64,000 bases of DNA from Lonicera japonica (GCA_021464415.1 CM038463.1:116404790-116468789); one strand, 5' to 3'; positions 47,604 through 60,816 are shown, counted from the stretch's first letter. Program-made: numbers and translations. Notes: generated by a model not told the origin, from the letters alone.

Positions 47604-48213
47604 TTAAATACATTTTTTCTATAATTGAATCACCTAAAATATAAATATATTCTACCATAATTTTATGTGTGGAATTTAACATACTCTAAATATCGTTTCA
47701 CTTGTGAACGTACTTACTGCAACAAAGAGTTTGCACACACACATATATATATAGCTCATTTTTTAATTGATTCCTTTTTCAGATACAATCAAGTAGCACA
47801 TAGTTTTGAAGGGTTTTGGGCCTTGCTATTAATTATATATACACAGTCCAAGGTAATTAATATTTTATATGAGTATTTTATTATTTTAAAATTATTTTTA
47901 ATATTTTTTTTTGTATTAAATATACTTTTTATAATATTTATGTAGTGTTAATAGTTATACTCTATATATATGTATATATATATTATTATTATTTATATTG
48001 AGGTCATCCTTTGAATGAGAATGATTGATGATGGAAAGGGTGACCCGTGATCCCAATTACTCTCCATTTTTTATATTTATTTTCTTTTGATGTATACGTA
48101 CTACGTATCTCATTTGTTAAGGCATCTCTGTATGTTCTTTGTGCATATAGGTACTTGGGAAGGGGGGAAAAAAGTGGGTGCAGTGTCACTGAATGTTAGC
48201 ATATATATATATA
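47604..48213. other. Spacer without recognisable genes
   Basis: AT-rich sequence with short TA runs and no supported coding region. The right edge is the TA run (48201-48213) into which the hairpin element is inserted. Confidence 0.5.
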
Positions 48214-48365
48214 CGGAAAATTTCACATGCGGACCGGTCCGTACGGACCGGGACCTTTAGCGACGCTTTTCCGTCGCTAATAACATATCCCCAATGTATT
48301 CGCGACGGAAAACCGTCGCTAAAGGTCCCGGTCCGTACGGACCGGTCCGTATGTGAACCGCTCTG
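48214..48365. mobile_element. GC-rich hairpin element inside a TA microsatellite
   Basis: Two 54-bp arms (48224-48277 and 48302-48355) are inverted copies with only two mismatches, separated by a 24-bp loop. Each arm contains the perfect 18-bp palindrome CCGGTCCGTACGGACCGG and the motif TTTAGCGACG. TA runs sit directly on both sides, so the insertion target was a TA repeat. It is markedly richer in GC than all surrounding DNA and would extrude a very stable hairpin. Confidence 0.9.
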
Positions 48366-48811
48366 TATATATATATATATATTTATGAGAGAGAGAGAGA
48401 GCCACGCAGCGACTTAGCCGACGACTCGAGGGTAAGTCGTCTCGTGGGACCCATGAACTTCCATATATTTTATATATATATATATATATACACGTTAATA
48501 ACAATAACAAGAGTACATCTCTCACGGTCGGTTTTATGATTTAAAAAATTATATAATTAAGAAAACGTAAAATAGAGCCATTTTATATTTACAAAATCTA
48601 AAAATATGATTTTCTAAATATAATAGAGTTAAGTCATATTTTAACATCTATATGGTTTTCTGACGTATTATTTTATATTATGCTAATAATATAATCTTCC
48701 AAAATTTGGTCCCAATATTTCCTACGCGGAGTCCACCTCCACAACACGTGGTTCAAGTAGCACATTTGCGGCCCCTATGCCTTTTGTCGACCCCACACAG
48801 AAGTGTTTCAG

Positions 48812-48813
<2 letters not shown>

Positions 48814-48842
<29 letters not shown>
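48814..48842 (+). repeat. Homopolymer of 29 C residues
   Basis: An uninterrupted run of C. The length may be inexact because such runs are error-prone in sequencing. Confidence 0.95.
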
Positions 48843-50306
48843 TATCCATCGCTTTATATGTCAGACACACAAGCTTGCAAATGTAGCAATCCACCCATCT
48901 ACTTGGGCTAGTTTAACCATTAATTCAAGGCCTTCCTCTTCTTCTACTTTATTTATTTATTTTTCACTTGAAAAATTAAGATTTTAGCCATACATAAATT
49001 TCATTTATTCCTTTTTATTGATTATTTATGTCGCTCTGCCCTTATTATTAACGTCCTTGGTGTTAATTTTCTTATTAAGCCTCGATTGATTTAATTTCTC
49101 AAAACCTCAGAATATATAATTTTGACAAAGTTAATTTTTATAAGAATGATTGAGGAAGAGGAAGACGTATTATTGCAGCACTACATAAAATGTTAAGGTA
49201 AATTAAATTATTCTCTAACCTCATCATCAATTCATCATCATCTTTACTTTTCATTTGATCATCGCAGCCTCCTCCTCCTAGTAGAAATCAAAATAAGTTG
49301 GCTTTGTTTGATAACAATATGAAAAAATAATAATAAAATAAAAAACACTTACGTTATGTAAGAAGTTGAAATAAGTTGAGGTATGAATGAGATGCTCTCC
49401 ACTCATACATATTTTTATGATTAAATGTCATACATCTTTAATTATTTTTAGTAGATTTTTTTTCTTCATCAACCATTAAAGAAATTTTTTCCATGAAAAA
49501 CATTTCACCGCATGTCTCAACTTATTTTTAAACTTCTGACAAAAATTAACTATTTTTATTTTCTTTTTTCGAATTGTTATCAAATGGACCATATCTCTCT
49601 CTCTTTCTACATTGATTTTGCAAGCATAGATTCTTTGATAGAAAATAATTTGATCCATTCGTCTATGCTTTTTCCCTCTTAAGCAACACTTGGCCTTAAA
49701 TTCTTTTGGATTTCTCGTAGTTGATTAAGGTAGCAGTAGGGAGCGATAACAGCTAGGACAGAGCCTTGCTTTACATCATATAATAACTTACTCTGAGAGT
49801 AAGGCTTTACATTTCTTTTACTAATTATTATAATCTCACATCTTCTTTCTTCGATTGCAAATTTCACAATTATTCTTAAAAAGTCGGTCACAAATTTCTA
49901 AAATATGAATTGAGTACACCCCCTAATTTTTTCTATCTCAGTTATGTCCGCCATGGAATTTGATGCATTGGTTTTGAACAAGATTCTTAATTTGAGATGG
50001 TGGGAGTGTATTAAATTAAATGTTACTCTTTCCACCTAAAAATTAAGAATCCCTCCCTCACTTTGTACTTTCTACTAAAGGTACTAATTCCAACTTACAC
50101 AATTGTCAATAATGCAACTTACAATTGAGAGTTTGTCACATTAGATACATCCCAAAAGAAAAGGGAGCCTTAAGTTGAGAGGTCCCAGAAAGGAAAATTG
50201 GACTTTTAATTTGAGAGGGAAATGGTAGTTCATTTTTAATTTTGTATTTGCCAAAATTAATGGTTCTTAAGAAATTAAACAATTGTGGAAATACTTAAAC
50301 TTACAT
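48843..50306. other. Spacer with one possible MITE
   Basis: No gene was recognised. At about 49299-49590 the ends GGCTTTGTTTGATAACAAT and, inward from the right, GGTCCATTTGATAACAATTC form an inverted repeat of a possible MITE, but no clear TSD was found. Confidence 0.45.
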
Positions 50307-53300
50307 TGTAACGACCCGACCCAGCTGGGTCCGAAAACGTGATAAGAAAATAAAATAAATCCAACTCCATTTTATAAATCAATTAATTTGTAAAAATACA
50401 ATATTTATGATCTCTCCATAATACAAATTAAAATACAACGCTTTCCATTATTTAAAAATATAATAATATTCTACACCACGCCCGACTCGCTAGTCAAAAA
50501 ATCGACTCCCTCTGGACACCTGTGCCATAAAAAAATAAAAGGGGGCAGTATATAACACACAGGGGTGAAAAGTATCTCAACAAAATATTTTATACACAAT
50601 AAAATATTTTAAACCACAACCTCGGTAATTCAACAATACCAAAAATTCAACAAATAATCAACCGACCTCATACACGGGTCCCTCTCGATAACATGTTAAA
50701 AACTACCTGTCTCACCCACCTCACTACGTCGAAGCTTATCTCCAAGTTTTACACGACTGGCTTATTAGGACTGATTGGCTAGTAAACTTAATCATGCACC
50801 AATTGGTTAAACCGTAATGTAGCAACATCAATAAATAACACCACTTAATGAGGTCAAATAAATATACCGAATACAATCAACGTAATAAATTGAAGAGGAA
50901 TACAACGTGCAGGACAACAAATGAATACTCTAGAGATTTAGATACATGTTAAGTACAACCCATTACCTTAAAAATAATACCAAAATAATACTGTGACGCC
51001 CCGAAATCCCGTTCAGAGGATTTAACCTCCGAGACCCGGTTAACCACGGTGTCGTACGCGACGACAGGTGTTAAGGTATATATTATAACTTATATAAAAA
51101 GAGAGTTATTGATAAAGCCATATAATCTGGAAATTTTTGGCATGTGGAGTGTGTACTGTTAATAAAACCATGTCTTGTCAAACAGCATAAGTTTAACTAA
51201 AAATAATATATCCACATCTATCAATATCTTGTCAAGTAGAAATTCACATTCCGGTACAAAGCAATGCCTCTAGTGAGTTCTCGATCTCATAAGAACTTTA
51301 CATTAATATATATATATATACAGCAATACAATATATACCCATCTTATCGAATAAAGAACTAGTATACAAGTCGTTTCCAAACTACTTTAATAAACGGTCT
51401 TCAGAGCTACTAGACTCCACAAGTGCGCTATCCCCAAGAACACTTGTAACACTGGTTTGAAAAATGGGAGTGAGCCAAACGGGCTCAGTGGGAACTATAA
51501 GGGTTTGTATAAGAAAATAGGTTAGAAACCATGCATGCCATGCTATGCAATATAGTGAAAATAGTTTGCCCATGCAAAGAAATCATGTCGTGCGATGCAT
51601 ATAGATGTTTCCCCACCCGAAATATGATAAAATACATATACTAATTTCTCATATCTCGAGTATTCAGCCTTAGCTTACCTAGGACTACATCCCCTCTCTC
51701 ATCCATCGGGAAAATTATAAACCCTAGGACTACATCCCCTCTCTTATCCATCGGGAGGCTAAATACTCTCACCTATACGGGAAATACCAAGTCACCGCGA
51801 TCAGATCTATCAGTCATAAATCATATATAAACGTCACATCTAGGATTTTCATAACCTGTGCACACGGATCGCGATCAAACTCGAGTTCTTCTGCTCCCAA
51901 GGCAGGGACCCCCTACCAGGTCCACCTAGATGAAAAATGCCACCAAGACAATAATAATAATCTCATGTAGCCACCAAGGCTATACGCTACGGGTAATAAC
52001 TAAATTTCTATCTGGTACGAGCGGTGTAGCTAACAGATATACAAAACTAAACAAAATCTCAACAATATACATATATAGGCATTCTTATAGTTAGAGTATC
52101 TCCAAATACGTAACCATATACATGTATGTATATACGCATACACATGTGTACTAGAAAAAGGGGTAGTGGTATCATTGTTATACTTGGGCCACGTTAGCCA
52201 AGCCCGTTAATTTATAACTTTGATAAAAACACCAGGAATTTGGGAGTCAAGATAAGTTTTCTATAAACTTGGCACCAAGCCAAGAATAACAGAATTTTTG
52301 TAGTGTACAAGTCTCATATAACCTCCCCTTAAGATTTAATTACTTTGTTCATACAAAATAGGTGTATACTACTACCTGGCATATTTACGGACTGGCTAGG
52401 TAAGCAGAAAATCTCATAAAATATGGTCCAGTAGCTCAAACACAACAATGATACCTCAAATTATATAACTTTATCATAAAAATACATTTAAATCAAAGTA
52501 TAGCATCATATGTATGTGTATCATAGCGTATATTTTGCAATCGTACCCGTAAATGAGGGTTTTGTACCAATCTTTCCAAAAACCACATAAAAATTAGGGC
52601 TTCTTATAAAATCCATAATTTATACTCATATCAAGTCCAAATCAAACAAAGAATCAAGAGAAATTTACCTAAACCCTTATGAATATGAAATTTTGAGTAA
52701 AAACTCTAGGTTTGGTTTGATTTGGTGCAAATACATTATAATAACTTGAAAAATAGATTTAATACTATTGTTCCCACATTTATAGGGTTAATCCCTCGAA
52801 GAATTACGAAAGAAACGAGCCGAAGAGGCGTAGATGCGAAAATCCCCAAATTTCGCTCTAAAACCCTAGCCATGGCTACCAAAGGAGGAAGAAGATGATG
52901 AAGATGGTGATGATGATGATGTGGGTTAGGTGTGGAATAGAAAACCTTGAGTGATCCCTCACAACCTCTAAGATGGCCCCTCATTTCTCTCTCTAGAGCT
53001 CTCAAGGGTTTGTGTAACAAATGAGGAGGAAGGAGGTGAAGAGAATATATAAAAAATCTCGCCAGTCTGATGTAGTCGACTACATCAATATCATGTATTC
53101 GACTACATGAGGTAATCAACGACATCCTTTTCCATGTAGTCGACTACATAGGCCTGAAGTAGCCCTTTCAGCTTTTTGGTTAGCAACCAGACTTCGCGCA
53201 CATTTTTAATCATCGTGGAGTGGGAATTGGGTCTCGGCCAAAACACGAAAGTTGTAGAGGGGATTGAGATGAAGGAGACTCATTTGGAGTTTGGATGAAG

Positions 53301-53898
53301 GAGATATAGATTTTCAAAGTCGGCTAAAAATCATTAATCGCGTAGGACCGAAACTTGCTATTTACGAGCTAATTTTCGTTCGATTCACCCGGAATGACTT
53401 ATGGTCATTCTAACATACTCAAATACATTAACATAACTCATTGGAAGTTTTCGATCCACGTCAACCTCTCCAAAACCCAGTTTGGCTAACCGAAGCTCGG
53501 TTCTGCCTTATACGCGATATGTATATGTGATTTGCAAAAGGTAAGTAAATGGGATGTCACAAATACCGCATAAACACTGCCATAATTTCCATAGTCTCCT
53601 TGTGAAGCTCACTTTATTTCTCTGATTCTCACTTCTTTAATGCCATCTTCCAACAAAAGTGATATAAATACTACAACAAGAATGATAGCCTTGGCAAGTG
53701 GAACCCATTAACAAAGAAAACATATAGCCACGTAATACTTCATGTGGCTTTAAATTCTTAATAAGGCATGGTGACTCCCCCATGCATATTAAATATATTT
53801 ACACGTGGCTCTTTAGTTCAAAGACACACCCACATCATTATAAAAATATATTATTAATATAATTATTATTTTTTTATAAAAGAATACGAGATATCACA
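50307..53898. mobile_element. Older LTR interrupted by a second LTR
   Basis: The left end TGTAACGACCCGACCC and the right end GATATCACA are typical of one plant LTR family. Excluding the inserted 2.57-kb LTR and its TSD it would be about 1.0 kb. No matching TSD is visible (TACAT left, TATAC right), so the outer limits are tentative. Confidence 0.45.
50992..53561 (-). mobile_element. Solo LTR, 2.57 kb, family A copy 1
   Basis: AATAC is duplicated exactly (50987-50991 and 53562-53566). The ends are TGTGACGCCCCGAAATCCCG and GGGATGTCACA. It shares order and sequence with the LTR at 61293-63854, for example CCCACATTTATAGGGTTAAT near 52775 and GCCAAACGGGCTCAGTGGGA near 51473. A TATATATT-like box followed by a CT/TC-rich stretch near 53050-53000 on the minus strand may be its promoter, hence the minus assignment. 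The family is probably Ty3/gypsy by its end sequence; no internal domain is present to prove it. Confidence 0.85.
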
Positions 53899-54613
53899 TA
53901 TACACTACACAAATTTACATTTAATAAAGGGACGAAGATACAACAGTTCATTCAATGAGTAAATTAACTTACACAGTTCATGGAGATGATGATTACAAAT
54001 GAAAAATGATTGTTAGTAAAGCTCATCAGCTTCAAGATAGTGTATGTGTACTTTACAACTTCATTTGTTTTATGCAGTTCACTTTATGTATGCATATAAA
54101 TTGGCCTTTTCCTTATCAACCAGCAAAATTCGACATCGGTCACTATTGTACGATGGTTGTGTTTAGGACATACAATAAACTACAATTGTGTTTATTATTA
54201 CTACCTTAGTGCCAAAGCCATTGTTGTTCTTTAATTTATGTTAGTAATTGATAGGATTTCTACCATTATTTTGATGGATTTACCTTTTTGTATCAAGGTT
54301 TAGTAAATTCTTTTTAAATTTAAGTAAATTTTCATTGATCATATGTAATTTTTGTAAATCAAAATAATTAATTTTGTACTTCACTTTTGTCTTTGACTTG
54401 ATACAAAGAGGATAAACTATTTTTTACTTTGGGTTATATTTCCCCCCTTTTTTTCTTTCTCCTCATGCTTTTTGTTCCTTTTTATTTTTTTGAAAAATAA
54501 TAAAGAGGGTTTAAATTTCTTCGTCCAACAGTATGAATCTACTTTTCTTTTTAGAACAACATTAATGTATTGAAATTCAAGGTGTAAAATAACTTTTGAT
54601 TCCAAACAATTGA
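53899..54613. other. Spacer without recognisable genes
   Basis: AT-rich sequence; the frame at 54006-54209 is short and has no supporting features. Confidence 0.5.
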
Positions 54614-55043
54614 TCTTTATATGATTAAGAGCATGTGTTACCTATAAATGTTTCGTTACTACGAGTTGCACCATAGTGCCTTTGGCACTTGGCTGATTTG
54701 GTAACGCACTTGGTTGGGTGGTAACGTATTTGCACCACGGTAACACACTTGGCTATTACCTTATCGCGATGCTGCCTAGCTGTGTTAACGCACTTGGCAC
54801 GTGAACTGCCCATGCGTGGCACAATTAATCTTTGTATGATTAAGAGCATGTGTTACCTATAAATGTTTTGTTACTACGAGTTGTACCACAGTGCCTTTGG
54901 CACTTGGCTGCTTTGGTAACGCACTTGGTTGGGTGGTAACATATTTGCACCACGGTAACACACTTGGCTATTATGTTATCGCTATGCTGCTTAGCTGCGT
55001 TAACGCACTTGGCACGTGAACTGCCCATGAATGACACGCATAA
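54614..55043 (+). repeat. 215-bp direct tandem duplication
   Basis: Two consecutive highly similar copies start at 54614 and 54829 (TCTTTATATGATTAAGAGCA and TCTTTGTATGATTAAGAGCA). Each contains several shorter repeats of the kind TAACGCACTTGG and GGTAAC. A fragment of the unit (CTACGAGTTGCACCACA) recurs at about 55386. Confidence 0.95.
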
Positions 55044-56487
55044 ACTTTTAAGGGTTGATGTGTACTTTTCTCACTACATTTGTGCAACGCGAACTGCCTA
55101 TTATTACATCTCAAAAAATAAAATGCCCAGATCATTTCTCTTATAATTTAATTGAGTATCATGGGTATTTTTGTGTTTAATGAGCACGCCAACTACATTT
55201 GTTTTATTTAGGTTGTATTTAATGGAACATAGTGCTTTACTTTTATCCACATGATCAATGGTGGTGACTTTTTTTTTGGTCTTTGCCATGAGGTATCACC
55301 ACATCCACACTAAGATATGATTAATCCTTGGTTAGGAAATTAGATGTCCCCACAAGTTTTTTGGGCAAAAATTGAACTTGCTTGACTACGAGTTGCACCA
55401 CATTGCATTTTGCATCCTTTTTCTTTTGTTTTGTTGAATTTTCCATTGTCTTTGTTCCTTGAATTTGGTAGAACAAGTGTAACCATTTGTTATTTTATCT
55501 TTTTTGGCTTTTTAAATTCTTTCTCTTCTTCTTTAATTTGAAATTTACTTAGTTCCAAGTTTTTATAATCATAACAATCATTGCTAAGGAATATTTATAA
55601 GATTATGGACTACAAGCAATTTATGTACTAGAGTACTCTCCCTGTTACGAGATTTATTTATCGCGGTAATAAGTTAGCTTGAATTTACAGGATTTTCTAA
55701 AAATGTACCAAAAAGGAAGTTGTATCTGGGGGTGTGTGTGTTAGATACTCTGTATATGCGTATAATTTCATTTAGTATGATTTATTCATTTGAAGGGAAG
55801 TCAAGAGAGATTGGGGCTATTATTAATCTATTTTTTTCCTTTATGGTAAATTTGGATAGGTTTGCTCAATTTGGTTTAGATTCTAAAGAATATTGGCTTT
55901 TGGCTATGGGCATAGGTAATTACTTTAGAACATCCATGACAGTTTACTTAGTGCACAATATAATATATTAAATATAATCTACTTACTTTACGTGTGAAGT
56001 AACAGTATGATAAAAAAAAATAAAAAATAAATCACCAAATGAATAGGAAAGTTAAAGCCATTTTGACTGTGAGAAGAACCACACACAACCATTTTTTTAT
56101 TGTAATTTATAATCTCCGGTAACTAAAATTTAATTAATTTTATTTGATTATAATTTGTAACATTTGTTTCATCGGTATTATTGTAGTGGTGAACTCAATG
56201 TAGGAATTCAAAAGTGAGGGCATCACAGTTAAAAGTTGACATTCTATTTGTATATGCTTTCTCTATCTGCCAGTAAAAGTCCACTTTTCTTTTCAAGACA
56301 ACATTAATGTATCAAAATTAATGATGAAAAATAAGTTTTGTTTCTAAACCATTAATTTAATTAAATTAGTGCTTTCTAAAAAATGTGAAGACAAAACTTG
56401 AATTTTTTATTAGGGATGGAGAGAGTAAATTTTTTTGGGTGTGGACTCTCTATATAATGTAAATGTTCCATTACTAGGCAATTCTTA
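55044..56487. other. Spacer without recognisable genes
   Basis: No gene or element with supported ends was seen. The frame at 55720-55971 has no recognisable domain. Confidence 0.5.
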
Positions 56488-56813
56488 AGTGACGTTTGAT
56501 AAAACATCTAAAAATTGAAACTGAAAAAATTGTTTTTTTACTTCTGAAAACTGAACTAATTTTTTTTAAGATGACAATATTAGCCTTATAAGTGTATTTA
56601 GATCACATGATTAGAGATTTAATGAGGATAAAATAGATATTTTGTAATATGGTGTTTTAAGTTTTCAGATTTAAGTGGTAGACTTGCCGCTTAAAATTTT
56701 GGATGCAAATTTTTGAATTTAAGTAAATTTTTTTGTCAAACAAACAACTTTCACACTACTTAAATCTAAAAACTTAAAATTTTCAGATTTAAGTGGGCAA
56801 AACCAACAACCCC
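56488..56813. mobile_element. PIF/Harbinger-type MITE
   Basis: TTA flanks both sides (56485-56487 and 56814-56816). The right end read inward is GGGGTTGTTGGTTTTGCCCA; the left end AGTGACGTTTGATAAAAC is a diverged inverted copy. Paired ATTTAAGTGG-type motifs lie inside, similar to those at the left end of the Harbinger element at 11107. It lies about 70 bp upstream of the OPT pseudogene start. Confidence 0.65.
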
Positions 56814-57109
56814 TTAGTGTATATATGTATAATATAAAATAAAATATACCAATAAATAAATACAGTTACAGAAGAAGTAGTCTACAATGGCGTCCAAATA
56901 CGAACCCCAGGAGCAGCCTTTGCCGGAGGAGGAAAGGTGTGCAGTGGAAGAAGTGACATTGGTTGTGCCGAAAACCAACAACATATCTCTACCGGTGATG
57001 ACATTTAGGGCCTGGTTTCTGGGCCTAACCTCCTGCGTCATCCTCATATTCCTCAACACCTTTTCATATATCGGACTCAACCCTTGACCATATCTGCCAT
57101 TCTTATGCA

Positions 57110-60100
57110 TGTTAGAGAATATTGTGTATAGAATATTGTGTATAATTGTTGACTTTTGTTTCCTTTTCTCATATTTCCTCCAGCCCTATATATAAAGGGT
57201 TTCTATGTATTATGCATTATCATCAATATAACATATATCTTTCTCTCATCTCTCTCATCAAGTTAACATGGTATCAGAGGGATCAAAATCAACTGCCCTT
57301 CCTTTCTAAACCAATCAACTGCTTCCATTCACCAATCCATACCCACGCATCCAAATCAAAATCCAGTCAACAATCTATCAATATATTCTACCACATCTAC
57401 TGTGTCAGATCCAAATCTGCTACCAACAGATCCACCAAAGATCTACTCGCCGGTAACCTCAATCTCACTGCCGATCTCATTATCAGCCTCAACCGTCCAG
57501 TTGAAACGCGCCGGCAAGTACCTTTAGCTACTTCTCATCACCGTTATTTTGCCGTCGAGCTTCCACACTTCCGTCGAGCTCCCACCGTAAGTAAAAACCT
57601 CACAGGAGAAACTCAGATCAACGATCGGCGCACTTGCGAAGTACTGTCGAGAAAGAAGAGAAAAATAAAGAAATATTTTCTTTTATTTTCTCTTTAATGT
57701 TTGGTTCATTGTATGGAGGAGGCTGTACTTTTCCTTGATTGATTGCAGCTTTCCTTTGATTAATTATAGTTGTCAAAAGTTTTACTTTAAAAAAAAAAAA
57801 AGAACTACACCGTTCCTTACCTAATATTCCAGTACACCATCTCTTTCTCTTTTTCTATTCAATCATCATCCAAAAGGTGGCTCCCACATCCACTACTTTT
57901 TCTCACTTGATTGCTGTGAAATTCACCTTAAGGACTTGATCCACTGCTTCTTCTCACTGTCAATCTCATCATTAGCCTCCACCATCCAGCTCCATCTTCT
58001 GCTATTCATTCTTGCCTTGATTGGCGTGTTTGAAATTTCTTTCCGCCGTTCACTTTTGAAATTTCTGCCGCCCATCTCTTTTGACCTTTCAGCCATCCAC
58101 TTTTGCCTTAAACTTTTAAAAAAAAAAAAATTGCCACATGGAAGCCACGTCATCATTGACTGACACCTGTCAGCCATGTCAGCACCACCAAGTCAGCTCC
58201 ATTCCACGTCAGCATTGACTTGACACATCAGCTGCCACGTCATCCCTAGCCCAACTTAGCTATTATTTTCATTTTGACCCCATATCTCTCTATAAATTTT
58301 ATTTTGACCCCAGAATCTTTTGGGGATTACATTTTAACCCCACACCTTCCAAATTTTCACATATTGACCCCCAAATCCTCCTTTTATTTCCATATTTACC
58401 AAAACTCTCCAATTCCTTCCATATTTACAAAAAAAAAAAAAAAAAAAACCTTCCGGTTACTACCAAATTCACCTCAAATCATCCGGAGAATCAACCTTCA
58501 GCTAACCATACCCCATGGATCTTACCAAAATCCGTTCACCTATTTCTATCACTGCCGCTGCCATCCACTCATCACATAATTCAACTCCATCTGTTCCTAA
58601 TAATGCTCTCGCAGAATTACTAAAACAGGTTTTATTTGGCCCTTCTCATGCAATGTCTGCTACTCCAGGTAACTCTTGGTATTTTGATTCTGGTTGCTGC
58701 AATCACATGACCCCCGATCCTACAATCTTTATTTCTAAACATTCTACCTCTCATATTTCTCCCATTAAAACCGCTGATGGGTCCCAATTACATGTCACCA
58801 ACACTGGATCAGTCTCTACAGATAATTTATCTCTTTCATATACCTTTCACATTTCTCAGTTAACTATTAATCTTATATATGTTGGTCAACTTTGTGATCT
58901 TGGCTTAACTGTTGTCTTTTCCTCTTCTGGTTGTCATGTACAGGATCCATGGACGAAGAAAATTATTGGGATAGGCCGTAAAGTCGGTCGTATGTTTGAG
59001 CTTGTCCACCTTCGTACACCATCAGATATCATCAACTCTACCCTCTCAGCCACTCCCGCTTTCTCCACCTCCTCTCTCGAACTTTGGCATTCTCGGTTAG
59101 GCCATGTCTCTATTGATCACCTTAAATCTCTTATTCATACTGGTAGATTGGTACAGTTACGGCAGGAGATATTTCGTGTTTGTCATGTCAACTTGGAAAA
59201 CAACCTGCACTATCTTTTAATAAAAGTGATTCTATTTCCTCTGCACCTTTTGACCTTATTCATTCTGATGTTTGGGGACCTTCTCTTCATAACACCATGG
59301 GAGGATCCAAGTATTTTGTTGTTTTTCTAGATGATTACACTCGTTTTACCTGGATATATCTCATGAAAAATCGTTCCGAATTTCCACAAATATATTACAA
59401 CTTTGCTCAAATGATTCAAACTCAATTTTCTCGATCAATCAAAATATTCCGTGCTGATAATGCTATGGAATACAAAGAGTCCAATTTTCTCAAATACTTG
59501 CGTCAGCAAGGCACCATTTCTCAATACTCATGTCCTGGTACATCTCAGCAAAATGGTCGTGCTGAACGTAAACATCGTCATATTCTAGACACTGTTCGCA
59601 CCCTTCTCATATCAAGCGGGTGCCCCGAACGATTTTGGGGTGAAGTAACCCTTACTGCAGTGTACACCATTAATCGTCATCCTCTTCCTGCCTTCAAAAA
59701 CCAATCACCCTATGAAAGACTCTACGGCAGTCCACCCAACTATAATCTTCTTAAAGTTTTTGGATCTGCATGTTTTGTTCTGCTCCAACCTCATGAACAT
59801 TCTAAACTTGAACCTCGCTCCCAACTATGTTGCTTCTTAGGATATGGGATAGAACATAAAGGTTACCGGTGTTGGGATCCTATTTCAAAACGACTTCGTG
59901 TGTCGCGTCATGTCATTTTTTGGGAACACAAAATGTTTTCGGCAATTTCAAAATTTCATATCACCACCGATAACCCTCTTCCATTCTTTACTAGTTCCAC
60001 TGTCGATCTCTATCCTCCTGCATTGTCTATCACACCTCCCGAGACCACTTATAATCCATCTCTCACATCTTCCACAGATTCTAGTCCATCGACCCCCACC

Positions 60101-60358
60101 ACTGCTCAACCAGATGATCCAACAACGGAATATCCTGATAAAGTTGCTTTGTCTGACGATCATGACAATCACTCACCCCATCCTCGTCAGTCTACCCGGG
60201 TAAGACAACTACCTCATTATCTTCGTGATTACCATTGCTATTCCACCATCATATCGCTTCATGAATCATCTACTTATAAAGAGGCTAGTTCTAACCCATT
60301 GTGGCAGCAAGCTATGTCTGAAGAATTGCAGGCTTTAGAGAAAGCCAAAACTTGGGAA
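57110..60358 (+). mobile_element. Truncated copia element inserted after OPT exon 1
   Basis: A 159-bp 5' LTR (57110-57268, TGTTAGAG...TTAACA) is followed by the Met-tRNA primer site TGGTATCAGAGG (57269-57280). The left flank is ATGCA. The coding part is related to the 28-kb element but the LTR sequence is different. Gag is missing: the ATG at 58515 runs into the protease linker after about 20 residues. The element stops abruptly at AAAACTTGGGAA just before the reverse-transcriptase domain; no RT, RNase H or 3' LTR is present. Confidence 0.9.
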
Positions 60359-60391
60359 TCTGTATATTGTCTTTTGCTTTTTGTTCTTTGA
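58515..60391 (+). pseudogene. Partial copia protease-integrase polyprotein
   Basis: The first frame (58515 to about 59150) contains the protease motif DSGC and the integrase zinc-finger start (LWHSRLGHVS). A frameshift near 59150-59180 moves the reading frame to the one that continues with the rest of the finger (CQLGKQPALSF), the integrase catalytic motifs DVWGP, ADNAMEY and NGRAE, and the linker up to KAKTWE. It then reads 11 residues of unrelated sequence to a stop at 60391. This copy has no other internal stops, so the 3' half decayed by truncation rather than point mutation. Confidence 0.92.
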
Positions 60392-60816
60392 AAGCATTCT
60401 TGTTTCTTTTCTTTTATGTAGTAAATTTTGTTTGTCTATGTATCTTTTACAAATTTAATAAATAAATAAATAAACAGTAGCTCGAATGACAAATATATTG
60501 TCTGTGGTTTTTGCTTGAAAAGTCGAAAAAAATAAAGAAAAGAAGATGTCTTATAAACTGCACCAAGCTTTACAGGAAAAGCTGGTGAACCTCTTGAAAG
60601 TGAAAGCCTGCCTTTTCAATGTTTTCATCCTCAATTTCACCCTATAAGAATTTCTCCATTCCACAACAACACTCACTATACTAAAGTTGCCTTTGGCACT
60701 TGTCTACTTGGTCTGAATAAAAAAAATTTCTTATTTTATGTTGTTCTTCTTTATCAAAAAATAAAATAAAAAGTAATTTGGTGAACTAAAATGGTGTCTT
60801 TACCTCTCTGTTATAG
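60359..60816 (+). other. Sequence between the copia break and the next OPT exon
   Basis: No recognisable coding region. The right end (TTACCTCTCTGTTATAG) is a normal splice acceptor, so at least part of this stretch is OPT intron. The expected preceding exon is absent. Confidence 0.6.

Noticed and set aside
52736..53125. 129-residue ORF on the minus strand
   Set aside because: It lies in a solo LTR, includes a His run from a CAT repeat, and is not kept open in the homologous LTR at 61293-63854.
57146..57697. 183-residue ORF overlapping the copia LTR
   Set aside because: It crosses the LTR and primer site into the leader and has no gag similarity.
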